A stretch of DNA of 64,000 nucleotides from Astropecten irregularis (GCA_963971285.1 OZ020256.1:8558541-8622540); one strand, 5' to 3'; counted from the stretch's first letter, positions 11,326 through 21,352 are shown. The notes: generated by a model not told the origin, from the sequence alone. Numbers and translations: made by a program.

Positions 11326-12489
11326 GTAGGTTTAATATGGAAAAAGTTTTTGCTGGTCTTCCATAGCATTCAGTCAACTTTTTTTATTATTGATATGTAC
11401 CCTATCGTTATATCGGTGATTTATTGTTTTACGATGCCTTTAGGAAAATCTCCATCTTTCACAGCGCGTTATTTGTTCTAATCCTGTTGGAATCCGAAAT
11501 CACCATTTGCTCATTGGGCCACCTTTACGTCTTGACATGACAGGATGACTTCATGTCCATCCCAGCAGACGGACCAGTTTCTCCGTCCCCACTTCTGTTC
11601 TGCGATAGCAGTTTGCAACGGAAATTCCTTCAGTCTGCATTCGTCTGCATATCCTGACGAGATATCTTCATTCTGGTCAGCATCAACATCGCAATCGTTT
11701 GCTACTCCCGGAATGCTTTCTGGCACCACAGGAAGCGCGTTGGTCTCGCCCTAGGCCAGGCCCTACAGTAGTCCGATATTCCCGCTCCGCTCCCACTACC
11801 GACTGAGCACTATTTCACACTTTCCAGGGGAAATTCATGTGGGAGCCCTACTACTGAGGACTCTTTATTTATTCCCATGTCGATCGGATATGTCCTACTT
11901 TGACCACAGGGGACCGCCGACGGGTAACAGCACTTCGTCATTATCGTCATGTACTTGCCAGCATGCACTTCACATATTTAATATATTGCCCGAGGAGTCA
12001 CAGCCTATGCTACAGGAGTCTCATCCACTCAATTAAACTGTCTCCCTGCATTCTTCACTGGGTTTCTCCCCTTGTTATCACCACTTCTAGGATGAGTTTG
12101 TTCACCTTTGTCTGCCTAGTGTTTCCAAGGTTTACTTTAATACATGGAACTGGACAACATTCCCCCAGTCAGCGTTCATACCTAAGTGAGTAGAACTTTT
12201 TCCTCTCCAAGATCATATCTTCGTGACCATCCCTGTAATGTTTGACAGGTTCATTCTGTTCAGATATTATGGAGGGAATTTTTCTCTAGGCAGAGGAAAT
12301 CCATAGTCCAGGGTCCCTCTCCCTCTCTCTTTCCTCAAGTATCTCTTCTCAGTGCCCTCTGCTTCTGCCGAGGCCTAGGTTTGTCTCTCACGTGGCTCTT
12401 CTCCTGCTATCCAGGCATTCAATTAGTGTTTTCATTAATTTTGTTATGCCCTGTATGTAATACTTATTTTTGTACGTGTTTAGTGTCTA
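11326..12489. other. Intronic sequence, unassigned
   Basis: Contains one minus-strand open stretch at 11511-11729 and several short plus-strand frames (11839-12193), none with a recognisable domain. A 250-bp pyrimidine-rich part lies at 12250-12420. Remnants of transposons are likely, but I cannot name them. Confidence 0.4.
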
Positions 12490-12665
12490 CTGCATTCAAC
12501 CTACCCCAGACGGTTGCTACTATTATGCACATTCCCCTGCACCAATTTGCTGCTTCGCTGAAAAGACTTGATCAACCGTGGTGCACCCTGACACAATGCA
12601 AACCGACATGGCCGCCATGATTGTCCTTCTTTTCTCAGCGCTGCTATGAAACGGACATGCCCTTC
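12490..12665 (-). repeat. Reversed copy of the 6560-6800 transposon terminus
   Basis: ACCCCAGACGGTT, CTTCGCTGAAAAGACTTGATCAACCG, TGGTGCACC and the reverse of AAGAAGGACGATCATGGCGG appear in the opposite orientation to 6640-6800. The two are copies of one dispersed terminal sequence about 5.7 kb apart. Confidence 0.7.
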
Positions 12666-12763
12666 GTGGGCTCTTTCGATGTTCAAGTTTCCGTTTCCCA
12701 CTGCTCATCTAAACTGTATAGACTTGATATTTTTCCTTTTTACATATCTGATTGACCGTTACC

Positions 12764-13104
12764 AATGAACAGTGTTCTCTTGTGCGTTTGTTTTGGGTAT
12801 TTTTCTCTCTCTTTTTCTTTGTGCATCCTACAGGTACCGCAGTCCTCCGTCGTCGCGGTCTACTCACCTCTACGTGATGCTGGGGTAATGCACAGCCGGT
12901 TCTGTGCTAACAACCCGATGAAAGGCCTATATGCGGGGGGAATGGATGAATGTATGGCTTGACCCCTCATTCCCGCCGCGTTACAGCAAGACGGAATGGC
13001 CATTGTCTGGCTCTACCCGGACAGAAAGCCATGGAGAGCTCCATACACGGCTGAACTGCCAGACGGCTACTCCAGCCTGCACCATGCCACCGACTTCAGC
13101 CCGC
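12764..13104 (+). repeat. Dispersed repeat R1, copy 2, interrupted by the gypsy element
   Basis: Shares the pyrimidine run, GTGCATCCTACAGGTACC, the ACAGCCGG and GATGAAAGGCCTA blocks and the CCCCTCATTCCCG block with 920-1140. It stops abruptly at 13104, where sequence identical in register to the middle of the gypsy LTR begins. Confidence 0.6.
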
Positions 13105-13820
13105 ATAATACATGAACTTGAACATCTAAAGGAAGAAACAACTCTCATAAAAAGGAAACTTAACAGATGTATGCTCCTAACATTCTTAAAGGACTGTAGC
13201 TCTGCCTCCTTACAAATAATTAAAGGTGAATTATTAACAAAGTAATCCAAAAGTGAAAATAGACAAATAAACTTAACACAAAGCTCACACAAATGTTAAC
13301 TCAAAGGTATCTTCCTACTCCTCATACTAACTATTCATCTTTCTATGACTTGGAACACTTTTAAGATATTCTTAAACTCTCCTTATTTCACTGTAAACTA
13401 TGAAAGGCAGGATAAAAGGATATAAAGTCAGCAGGTCGATCCAGCTGATCTGGGCACAATCAATCATTAAAGAAAACTATAACTATCTCTAATTGAACAT
13501 TTCATACATGGTACATAATAAAAGCAATACCAAAACATAACATTAATTATACATTCTGTGAATATAAGTACACTCACCCCAGCCTTGGCTACAGGAAGAA
13601 CTTGAAGAACTTGGGATTAATTACATGGATACAGCAGAGTGAATCTTGGTGTGCACTGCTTGGAAACTCAGTGTGGAATGACACAAAGGACCATATAATA
13701 CACAATGTAAACTAGAGGGGGTCTCACAATGGACATGAAGTGCCAGAGGGGTACTCAAAATGGACATAAGAGGACCACAGAGGGGGCACTCCAAATTAAC
13801 ATAAAAAGTGACCTGTCACA
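13105..13820 (-). repeat. Truncated 3' LTR of the gypsy element
   Basis: 716 bp matching 20637-21352 in register with about 99% identity by eye. Differences include GTGAAAATAG versus GTGGAAATAG and ACACTTTTAAG versus ACACAATAAAG. It ends at the polypurine side with the expected CCTGTCACA (TGTGACAGG on the element strand). The other 783 bp of the LTR are absent: at 13104 the sequence switches to repeat R1. Confidence 0.92.
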
Positions 13821-13834
13821 TACTCCCCTGCTTC
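13821..13834 (-). promoter_or_regulatory. Polypurine tract
   Basis: On the element strand the sequence directly before the 3' LTR reads GAAGCAGGGGAGTA, a purine-rich run abutting TGTGACAGG. This is the expected primer site for plus-strand DNA synthesis. Confidence 0.75.
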
Positions 13835-14017
13835 ATTGGTTGACGTCCCGACAACCAGGCTATCTAATGTAACTAAAAAAATACAATACATTAATTAATA
13901 CTACATTTAGGCTATCACACGTAGATATACGCATAATAAAGTCACTATGGCTGAACACCAGCCAACATCTGGGCGAGCAACAACTGGGTGCGGCTGATGT
14001 CGGCAAGCACCTGTGGG

Positions 14018-17000
14018 TCAAGGATTACTATGATGTCCTGCTCCTCTGCGGTTTGTCCTGCGAAGCTGTGCTGGTGCCTCTGAATTCACCTCGTCTCCTG
14101 GGGCCACGAGCTCGGACGTTTCGTCTCCTGGTTGAGGTTCAGCATGAACCGCAGCGGGGTCATCCAGTCGTGCTGCCAGGGTTGCTGCTGGTGGGACCTC
14201 AGCTTGGTGCTGTTGTTGCTCCCCTGCTTTTTCCGGTGCAGGCGGTCTGTCCTTCAGTACGTCTTGGCGTTGCTTCCCTGCTTTCTCCGGTGCAGGTGGT
14301 CTGTCCTCCAGAACATCTTGGCGTTGCTCCCCTGCTTTCTCCGGTGCAGGTGGTCTGTCCTCCAGTACGTCTTGGCGTTGCTCCCCTGCTTTCTCCGGTG
14401 CAGGCGGTCTGTCCTCCAGTACGTCTTGGCGTTGCTCCCCTGCTTTCTCCGGTGCAGGCGGTCTGTCCTCCAGTACGTCTTGGCGTTGCTCCCCTGCTTT
14501 CTCCGGTGCAGGCGGTCTGTCCTCCAGTGCATCTTGGCGTTGCTCCCCTGCTTTCTCCGGTGCAGGCGGTCTGTCCTCCAGTACGTCTTGGCGTTGCTCC
14601 CCTGCTTTCTCCGGTGCAGGCGGTCTGTCCTCCAGTACGTCTTGGCGTTGCTCCCCTGCTTTCTCCGGTGCAGGCGGTCTGTCCTCCAGTACGTCTTGGC
14701 CTCCATCCTCACGGTGCTCCACCATCACAAGGATGTCGTCGTCATCATCATCATCTGAGTGGACTGATGGAACTGGGGTTTCATCTGGTGGCAGATGATC
14801 GTGGACTTCCTCTTCTTCAGGCACCAAAGCCTGACCATCTAAGAGGTCTCTGCGGTTCACCATCTTCTGCTGACCATCTCCGTCTACAGGGGCAACGATG
14901 TAGACATGTGCGGTGGGGTATGGCCTCTCGACTACCTTGTAAGGCTTGCTTCCCCATACATCTTGGATTTTGTTGCGGCCATTGACTCTACAGTTTCGAA
15001 GAAAGACCTTCTCCCCAATTTGAAGACTTTCATCTCTGGCCGTCTCGTTGTGTCTGGCTGTTCTCCGATGGGCTTCCCTCTCCGTCTTCTCGAATGCTAG
15101 CTCGAACGCCATCTTCATCTTGGTTTCATGGTCAGCAATCCACTGATCGAGATTAGGGTCATCATCACCACCTGTGTCTGTTGTTCCAAGCAGGTGATCT
15201 ACAGGCAGTCGGGGCTCACGTCCAAAGAACAGGTAGTATGGTGAATACCCGGTGGATGAGTGTGGTGTGGCATTGTAAGCATAGATCAGCTCGGGAAGAA
15301 GTTCTGGCCATCTACGCTTCTTCTCTTGTGGGAGTGTTCGCAAACGGTCATGGAGTGTACGATTAAATCTCTCACACTGACCGTTGCCCTCAGGGTGGTA
15401 TGGAGTTAGTGCGGCTTTTTGAAATGCCATACATTTCACAAAGTTCCTTGATGACGGTGCTTTCGAAGTTCCTCCCTTGGTCACTGTGTAGGCGGTCGGT
15501 ACCCCATATCGGAAAAAACAATCTCGTACCAGCACGCGAGCAACAGTCCTTGCTTTCTGGTCTTTGCAGGGTATCGCCTGAGTGAACTTAGTGAAAACAT
15601 CAGTTAACACCAAGACATTTTCGATGTTGCCGGTCCCTGGTTCGAGAACTGTGAAGTCCATCGCAAGAACTTCAAGTGGTCGGTTGGCAACTAACGAGCC
15701 CATCGTTGGATGAAGCTTCCTTCCAGCTTTGGCTAAGATACACCTCTGACATTTTTGGCAGTACAGTTCGACATCACTCGCCATTCCTTGCCAGAAGCAT
15801 CTGCTGCGTGCGAGTGCAAGCGTCTTCTCGACTCCTTGGTGCCCAACCCTGTCGTGAAGTGCCTCCAAAACCTGCTCTCGTAGAACAAGTGGTAGGAGAA
15901 TCTGGGACACATCACAGCCGCCGTCTCTCGTCTTCCTTAAGAGCACCTCATCTTTGACCTGGATCTTATCCCAGAACTTGAGCAGTTTGCGGGTTGGTTT
16001 CTCCTCCATCATGAGCTGTTTGTGCAGTGGTTTTTCTCCTTTTTGGTAGTAGTGAAGGAGTCGGCCAATATATCGATCGTTCTGCTGTAAACGGGCCATC
16101 TCCACGGGTGGTATTGTAGGCAGGGTTGAAGTTGCAGTAGGCATCAACCTGTCATGTCTGGCATAGACTTCACAAAGTCCTGCTTCGGCAAGGGTGTTCA
16201 GTAGCACGTCACGCACTTCACATGGAACTGTGGTGGACATCTGCTGAAGAGGGTTGGCTTCAATACAAACTTCCTCACATCTTGCATTCTCTGGCTCGGC
16301 ACCATGGGCGGGTTTTCTACTGAGAGCATCTGCATTCCTGTTGCTTTTTCCTGACCTGTATTTCACCTTGAAGTTGAACTGTGCCATCTCAGCTGCCCAT
16401 CTTGTCTCCGTTGCTCCCAACTTGGTATTCGTCTGCAGGTAGCTCAGAGGGTTGTTGTCGGTGTAAACTGTAAAGTTTGCACCTAGAAGGAGATCTCGAA
16501 ACTTCACAGTGATAGCCCATCTCAAAGCTAACAGTTCAAGCTTCATGCTGCTGTAGTTCTCCATGTTTCTCTCACTCCCTCGGAGACTTCTGCTGGCGTA
16601 ACCAAGAACAACACGACCATTCCTTTGCTCTTGAGAAAGTACTGCACCAAGACCTAGATGGCTAGCATCCACTTCCAAAATGAAAGGGGATTTGAAGTCT
16701 GGGTAACCCAACAATGGAGCACTGGTCAAGAGTTGCTTCAGCTGGTTGAATGCAGTCTCACATGCCGCAGTCCACGTGTAGGGTTTCTGGGGGATTGCAG
16801 CCTTCTTTCGTCTGTCTTTCATCTTTGCAGATCCACCTAGCATGGCGTGGAGTGGGGCAGCTACCTTGGCATACTCTGGGATGAAGCGTCCATAGTAACT
16901 GGTTAGCCCCAGAAAACTTCGGAGTTCTCCCTCTTTTGTTGGCCTTTCCCAATCGGTAACTGCTCGTACTTTCTCTGGATTAGGTGAAATTCCATCAGCT

Positions 17001-17620
17001 GAGATTTCATGCCCCAGATAGTGGAGTTTTGCTGCAAACCAGTGGCACTTCTCGGGCTTTACCTTCAGCTGGAAATCTTGCAGGCGTGTGAGGACCATCT
17101 CCAGTCGCTCGGGGGTTTCATCGAAGGTCTTGCCAAACACTAGAATATCATCAAGGTAGACGATGAGCGACTGGAAATTTTTATCACCAAACGCTTTGTC
17201 CATGACACGCATGAAAGTGGCAGGGGCATTGCAGAGCCCAAACGGCATTCGTGTGAACTCATACAAGCCACCTGTCCCCACGCGAAATGCCGTCTTCTCG
17301 ATGTCTTTCTCTTGAACTGGAATCTGATAGAAGCCATGAGCAAGGTCCAAGCTGCAGAAATATTTGGCGCCATTCAAGGTATCAAGGGCTTCATCAATTC
17401 GAGGGAGCGGATACGCGTCTTTGTGTGTCTTCGCATTGAGTGCTCTGTAGTCAACACACAATCTCAGCTTTCCATTGCTCTTCCTCACAAGGACAACTGG
17501 TGAAGCGTAAGGGCTTGAAGACTCTCGTATCACTCCTTTGTCTAGGGATGCTTGGATGTGATCTCGTACTTCAGGCCACAGATGAGGGGGAATTCTCCTG
17601 TGTGGGACCTTTACTGGCAA
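14018..17620 (-). CDS. Gypsy pol polyprotein (RT, RNase H, integrase), integrase damaged
   Basis: 1200 codons open. Residues about 1-190 are reverse transcriptase, with LRLCVDYRALN, SLDLAHGFYQ and the active site YLDDILV. RNase H follows at roughly 300-430 (EVDASHLGLGAVLSQ, YTDNNPL, NADALSR). Integrase comes next with an HHCC zinc region (HDRVGHQGVEKTL, CQKCQRC) and the first catalytic Asp in VLAMDFTVL. A GPY/F-like segment (VFLRNCRVNG, VWGSKPYKVV) follows, then an acidic stretch and nine 18-residue repeats. The true protein starts upstream: the RT N-terminus lies in another frame before 17620. The codons for the conserved HSDQG segment, holding the second catalytic Asp, are present at about 15480-15495 but out of frame, between two compensating indels, so integrase should be inactive although the frame stays open. 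Confidence 0.9.
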   Translation of the reverse strand: MPVKVPHRRIPPHLWPEVRDHIQASLDKGVIRESSSPYASPVVLVRKSNGKLRLCVDYRALNAKTHKDAYPLPRIDEALDTLNGAKYFCSLDLAHGFYQIPVQEKDIEKTAFRVGTGGLYEFTRMPFGLCNAPATFMRVMDKAFGDKNFQSLIVYLDDILVFGKTFDETPERLEMVLTRLQDFQLKVKPEKCHWFAAKLHYLGHEISADGISPNPEKVRAVTDWERPTKEGELRSFLGLTSYYGRFIPEYAKVAAPLHAMLGGSAKMKDRRKKAAIPQKPYTWTAACETAFNQLKQLLTSAPLLGYPDFKSPFILEVDASHLGLGAVLSQEQRNGRVVLGYASRSLRGSERNMENYSSMKLELLALRWAITVKFRDLLLGANFTVYTDNNPLSYLQTNTKLGATETRWAAEMAQFNFKVKYRSGKSNRNADALSRKPAHGAEPENARCEEVCIEANPLQQMSTTVPCEVRDVLLNTLAEAGLCEVYARHDRLMPTATSTLPTIPPVEMARLQQNDRYIGRLLHYYQKGEKPLHKQLMMEEKPTRKLLKFWDKIQVKDEVLLRKTRDGGCDVSQILLPLVLREQVLEALHDRVGHQGVEKTLALARSRCFWQGMASDVELYCQKCQRCILAKAGRKLHPTMGSLVANRPLEVLAMDFTVLEPGTGNIENVLVLTDVFTKFTQAIPCKDQKARTVARVLVRDCFFRYGVPTAYTVTKGGTSKAPSSRNFVKCMAFQKAALTPYHPEGNGQCERFNRTLHDRLRTLPQEKKRRWPELLPELIYAYNATPHSSTGYSPYYLFFGREPRLPVDHLLGTTDTGGDDDPNLDQWIADHETKMKMAFELAFEKTEREAHRRTARHNETARDESLQIGEKVFLRNCRVNGRNKIQDVWGSKPYKVVERPYPTAHVYIVAPVDGDGQQKMVNRRDLLDGQALVPEEEEVHDHLPPDETPVPSVHSDDDDDDDILVMVEHREDGGQDVLEDRPPAPEKAGEQRQDVLEDRPPAPEKAGEQRQDVLEDRPPAPEKAGEQRQDALEDRPPAPEKAGEQRQDVLEDRPPAPEKAGEQRQDVLEDRPPAPEKAGEQRQDVLEDRPPAPEKAGEQRQDVLEDRPPAPEKAGKQRQDVLKDRPPAPEKAGEQQQHQAEVPPAATLAARLDDPAAVHAEPQPGDETSELVAPGDEVNSEAPAQLRRTNRRGAGHHSNP
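14233..14702 (-). repeat. 54-bp tandem repeat in the pol C-terminus (9 copies)
   Basis: Nine in-frame copies of a 54-bp unit encode DVLEDRPPAPEKAGEQRQ with scattered changes (DALED, DVLKD, GKQRQ, GEQQQ). The unit length is a multiple of three, so copy number can change without breaking the frame. It lies between an Asp-rich stretch and a proline- and alanine-rich end. No known domain is recognised in the unit; it should be a charged, disordered linker. Confidence 0.95.
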
Positions 17621-17702
17621 ATCGTCAGTAGTGACGATTCGATGCTCGACCTTGTTGCAGTACCCGATGTCGTCATCATCCCTGCTGAAGACTTCACTAT
17701 AC

Positions 17703-18200
17703 TTAGTGACTAAAGGCTGTGAGGTCCTTCAGCTGACTGCTACTGACATCTTTTCCGATCTGGATCCTGGACATCAGATCGGCTGTAGGGTCGTCGTCAA
17801 CTCCTATTTGCTGAACGAAAGCTTCAGTCTCCTGATTGGGGATGTGCTGTGTAGTACTCTCGGGAAGAGCTGGGGAAATTGATGCAACGGGTGTTTTCGG
17901 TTGGAGATAAACATCATCTGGGCTGAAATTGGCAATCTGCACCGGTATCGTGCCTCTCGCATCTACGCTGACAAAGGCTGGGGCAACTTTCACACCCTGG
18001 GGGAGATGTTTGCTGTGTGCTTCAAGCTGCTCTACGATGGCCTGGTATGCAAACTTCCCGATCGTTGGCTTCACAGAACAGTTAATAACACGCAGGGACA
18101 TCGCTGGTACCAGTACTGGTTTCTGACCGAGGATGCGAACATTCCCAGTCGTTTCTGGCTGGACTGTATCACCTCTCACCTCCTCGTAAAGTGCAAGCAC
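17703..18200 (-). pseudogene. Gypsy spacer between protease and RT, frame-shifted
   Basis: 165 codons in a different frame from both flanking pieces, containing VLVPAMSLRVINCSV, VPVQI-like TIPVQIANFSPDDV and YLQPKTPVASISPA. This is the usual linker that follows the protease in this group of gypsy elements. Its end at 17703 (a TAA just after AFSH) is followed, in the next frame, by sequence that continues the same protein into RT. A single-base indel near 17710 therefore interrupts pol. Confidence 0.8.
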
Positions 18201-18751
18201 GTGGGCCCATTTAGCCTCTTCGCCGTTTTTTTGCCACAGTTCTGCAGGAATCCCAGTCTGCTGCCCTTCTGAAGAGTGTTTCTCATGTCCCTGAAGATAT
18301 TTGAGCCGATGACGCCAGGTACTCGCCGTTTCCTCTCCGCCATAGTGGGTCTTTCCGGATCTCTAACTACCACAAATCCTACTTGTTTAAGGGTCTGCCC
18401 CAATGCCTGAAGTGGTAGCTCAGCATAGCCGACATAGGGGATCGCAGTGCCATGGGCACCCGAGATGTGGAGCAAGGAGTGTATGTCGACTAACTCTGCA
18501 TCGGAGAAGTTCTCCTTGAAACACGACTCAGTCAGCGTCGAAACCTGTGCTCCAGTGTCGAGAAGACATGTCACCTCGGTGCCTCCAATCTTCACTCTGA
18601 CTATTGGACTGTCCCCTACTGCTCTCCGTATAATTGAGCCACTGTCCCGCATTTCCTGTAGGCCTGTCGTTTGGCTCTCAATGGCAGACCTCTCTAGTTT
18701 AACGGCTTTTGGGGTAAGTTTGCTGCTGATAGGATGAATGATGGGGAACAA
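18176..18751 (-). CDS. Gypsy aspartic protease region
   Basis: 191 codons. The core reads GDSPIVRVKIGGTEVTCLLD then TGAQVSTLT, giving the retropepsin active-site triad D-T-G, followed later by the hydrophobic GVIGSNIFRD segment that corresponds to the family's second conserved motif. It overlaps the gag frame by 58 bp in a different frame, consistent either with programmed frameshifting or with an indel. At its end it runs into a shifted frame shared with the downstream spacer, so the present sequence encodes a broken gag-pol chain. Confidence 0.85.
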   Translation of the reverse strand: MFPIIHPISSKLTPKAVKLERSAIESQTTGLQEMRDSGSIIRRAVGDSPIVRVKIGGTEVTCLLDTGAQVSTLTESCFKENFSDAELVDIHSLLHISGAHGTAIPYVGYAELPLQALGQTLKQVGFVVVRDPERPTMAERKRRVPGVIGSNIFRDMRNTLQKGSRLGFLQNCGKKTAKRLNGPTCLHFTRR

Positions 18752-19752
18752 ACTGCTGAGAAGACTGCTGGGGAGTGAAGCTTGGGGGCTCGACTTGATG
18801 GACCTGTATACTGGCTTTGTTGGTCTGCTGCAATTGTTCTACTGGAAACGCTGCATGAGGAGTCTCGCTTCAGGTGTTCGGTGGATTGGCAGTTGTAACA
18901 CCGGCGGGGGCCCCGATTCCATGAGCGTGCTGGTCGTTCCGTCATGACCTTCAACAGCATGTCAATTTGCTGCTGTTGTCTTGACAGTTGCTGTCCCTGC
19001 TGGACGATGAGGTGCTTGAGGTCGTTTGAAGTCGTCGACACCTCATGCACAGCAGCCTGCATCTTCAGACGGTTGCCATGGTTACTTCCAAGCCACTCGA
19101 TGGCACGGTCACGAACTTCGAAGAAACTCAGCTCTGGAGACTCGATGTTGAGGCTTCTTAACTCTCTCCTCAAGCCTTCATCGTTGACAGCCTCTGCCAG
19201 TCGTCCTTTCAAAGTTTTCCCTCTTGCTGCCTTGAAAGAGCTGTCAAGTCCGATGATGCAGTCGAACAATTCGACCAACTGCAGAGAGAATGACAGGAGA
19301 TCCTCCCCTGGCCTTTGGCAATACGAAAAGAACTTCTGCTGCAGTTGAGGCAGGCTGTCACCATCGCCGAACACTTTCAGTAAAGTGTTGAAGATCACCT
19401 CTGGGTCGCAAGAAACATCAAATCCTCTCCCAAGGATTTCTTGTCTGGCACTACCGCCAAGGTTGTCGATGATGAAGGAACAGCTGTCTTCGCTGCTCAG
19501 CTGTCTGGCTTGGAGCTGGCCCTTCACATCTCGGACCCACTCTCTAATGGACAGGTCTCCCGGCTTACCTGGAGCTCCATGGAATCGCTCCAGCCTCCTC
19601 CCTGCAGCAACGCAGATCTGCTTGGTGGCTGATGCAGTACTGCTGCTCACAGTCGCCTTTTGTCGTTCTTCTCGCTCCACTTGCAAGGCGACCTTCATCA
19701 TCTCCAATTCTGCTCTCAGCTGAGCCATCTCCTCATCGCTGTCTCCCGGCAT
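18694..19752 (-). CDS. Gypsy gag
   Basis: 352 codons. The start is the first ATG after the primer-binding site, 101 bp inside the LTR edge. Residues about 5-35 form a charged coiled-coil-like helix (MAQLRAELEMMKVALQVERE), then comes a capsid-like helical region (IREWVRDVKGQLQARQ, FFSYCQRPGEDLLSFSLQL). Near residue 285 a zinc-knuckle-like segment reads CYNCQSTEHLKRDSSC. The spacing between the His and the last Cys is six residues rather than the usual four, and no Cys stands at the usual place, so the knuckle is probably mutated or frame-damaged. The last 50 residues look out of frame. Confidence 0.85.
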   Translation of the reverse strand: MPGDSDEEMAQLRAELEMMKVALQVEREERQKATVSSSTASATKQICVAAGRRLERFHGAPGKPGDLSIREWVRDVKGQLQARQLSSEDSCSFIIDNLGGSARQEILGRGFDVSCDPEVIFNTLLKVFGDGDSLPQLQQKFFSYCQRPGEDLLSFSLQLVELFDCIIGLDSSFKAARGKTLKGRLAEAVNDEGLRRELRSLNIESPELSFFEVRDRAIEWLGSNHGNRLKMQAAVHEVSTTSNDLKHLIVQQGQQLSRQQQQIDMLLKVMTERPARSWNRGPRRCYNCQSTEHLKRDSSCSVSSRTIAADQQSQYTGPSSRAPKLHSPAVFSAVCSPSFILSAANLPQKPLN

Positions 19753-19835
19753 TCTCGTTTCTCTCCCTGGTTGGTTGACTGACGGGTGTTCTTCGCCTCA
19801 GGCTGGGGGTCGATCACGTAGCTCTATTGCACCAT

Positions 19836-19851
19836 CCTGTCTACGACGCCA
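19836..19851 (-). promoter_or_regulatory. Gypsy primer-binding site
   Basis: On the element strand, two bases after the LTR end (CCTGTCACA, then AA) the sequence reads TGGCGTCGTAGACAGG. It begins with TGG, as expected for pairing with a tRNA 3' CCA end. I cannot name the primer tRNA. Confidence 0.65.
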
Positions 19852-19853
19852 TT

Positions 19854-21352
19854 TGTGACAGGGGAAAGTGGACACCAGACACAAATGTTTGGGTTTTCTT
19901 TCTGATCTTTTAATGGTGCATGGCGTACGCAATATAAACAAAACGAACGACGACCCTGAAATGATAAAAACAAATGATACATAAATATTAAGATAAATAC
20001 AAAGAAATTAGCAAAATCAACAAAATGCAAAGTTCACTTAAAATGTACAATAAGGCATAACATACTAGGCTTAGATGTACAGGGCATGTGTATGCTTTCA
20101 CCTGCACTATCTAAACATAACTTCATCAAAGTTCAATGACCTCAACAATGAAGAAATAGCAACTATAAACTTGTATCAGTCCTTCCTCTATTACCATCCA
20201 AGGGTCCATAAAGAACTCTCTTGGGGTAATAAAATACACACATAACTTGCATCAGCACTGGACATTAAATACCACTTTCAATGTTGAAACTCTTACTAAA
20301 ACAATACAACTGATCAATAACTAAACCTGCACTTTGGTGATAAGAGGGCAATGTACCACAAGCATATCACAAAGTGACTAGTACGCCAGTCTAGTAAGCA
20401 ACCACTCAGTCTTCCCACCAACTAACCACACACAATGGACTTCCCAGTACTGGGCCATAAACTGGTGGCTGTCCTAGCCCTAGCCACACTAAGGGATGGC
20501 AAGACTGTTTACACTTCATTAAGTATGCAGCAACTTAAGGATTAAAGAAACTTCCTGTTCCATATGCCACACATGGGGTGTACCTTGCACATGATACAAA
20601 TGAATACATCCATACAATCAATGAATTACATACAGTATAATACATGAACTTGAACATCTAAAGGAAGAAACAACTCTCATAAAAAGGAAACTTAACAGAT
20701 GTATGCTCCTAACATTCTTAAAGGACTGTAGCTCTGCCTCCTTACAAATAATTAAAGGTGAATTATTAACAAAGTAATCCAAAAGTGGAAATAGACAAAT
20801 AAACTTAACACAAAGCTCACACAAATGTTAACTCAAAGGTATCTTCCTACTCCTCATACTAACTATTCATCTTTCTATGACTTGGAACACAATAAAGATA
20901 TTCTTAAACTCTCCTTATTTCACTGTAAACTATGAAAGGCAGGATAAAAGGATATTAAGTCAGCAGGTCGATCCAGCTGATCTGGGCACAATCAATCACT
21001 AAAGAAAACTATAACTATCTCTAATTGAACATTTCATACATGGTACATAATAAAAGCAATACCAAAACATAACATTAATTATACATTTTGTGAATATAAG
21101 TACACTCACCCCAGCCTTGGCTACAGGAAGAACTTGAAGAACTTGGGATTAATTACATGGATACAGCAGAGTGAATCTTGGTGTGCACTGCTTGGAAACT
21201 CAGTGTGGAATGACACAAAGGACCATATAATACACAATGTAAACTAGAGGGGGTCTCACAATGGACATGAAGTGCCAGAGGGGTACTCAAAATGGACATA
21301 AGAGGACCACAGAGGGGGCACTCCAAATTAACATAAAAAGTGACCTGTCACA
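19854..21352 (-). repeat. Complete 5' LTR of the gypsy element
   Basis: 1499 bp bounded by a perfect 9-bp inverted terminus, TGTGACAGG at one end and CCTGTCACA at the other. The outer part (20637-21352) is duplicated as the truncated 3' LTR. Near the U3 start there are three diverged 33-bp units (AGAGGGGGTCTCACAATGG, AGAGGGGTACTCAAAATGG, AGAGGGGGCACTCCAAATT), a plausible regulatory repeat. Confidence 0.9.

Larger units (their letters stand above)
13105..21352 (-). mobile_element. Ty3/gypsy LTR retrotransposon, nearly complete
   Basis: Order on the minus strand: 5' LTR (21352-19854), primer-binding site, gag, protease, RT, RNase H, integrase, a C-terminal tail with tandem repeats, a polypurine tract, and a 3' LTR that is truncated. 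Domain order RT-RNase H-integrase identifies Ty3/gypsy; there is no envelope gene. The two LTRs agree over 716 bp with only about eight differences that I could count, so insertion is recent, yet the coding region already carries frameshifts. It sits inside repeat R1 within what is probably a 45-kb intron. A target duplication cannot be checked because the left LTR edge is missing. Confidence 0.93.

Noticed and set aside
11511..11729. Minus-strand exon or gene
   Set aside because: The 72-codon frame looks coding-like in composition, but it has no domain, no clear splice sites on the minus strand and no partner exon.
14053..14985. 310-codon plus-strand repetitive protein
   Set aside because: It is the antisense shadow of the 54-bp repeats in the gypsy pol gene, which has RT, RNase H and integrase in the minus-strand frame.
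20637..21352. A 716-bp LTR as the full LTR of the gypsy element
   Set aside because: This is only the part shared by both ends. The 9-bp inverted termini TGTGACAGG and CCTGTCACA and the adjacent primer-binding site place the full LTR at 19854-21352.
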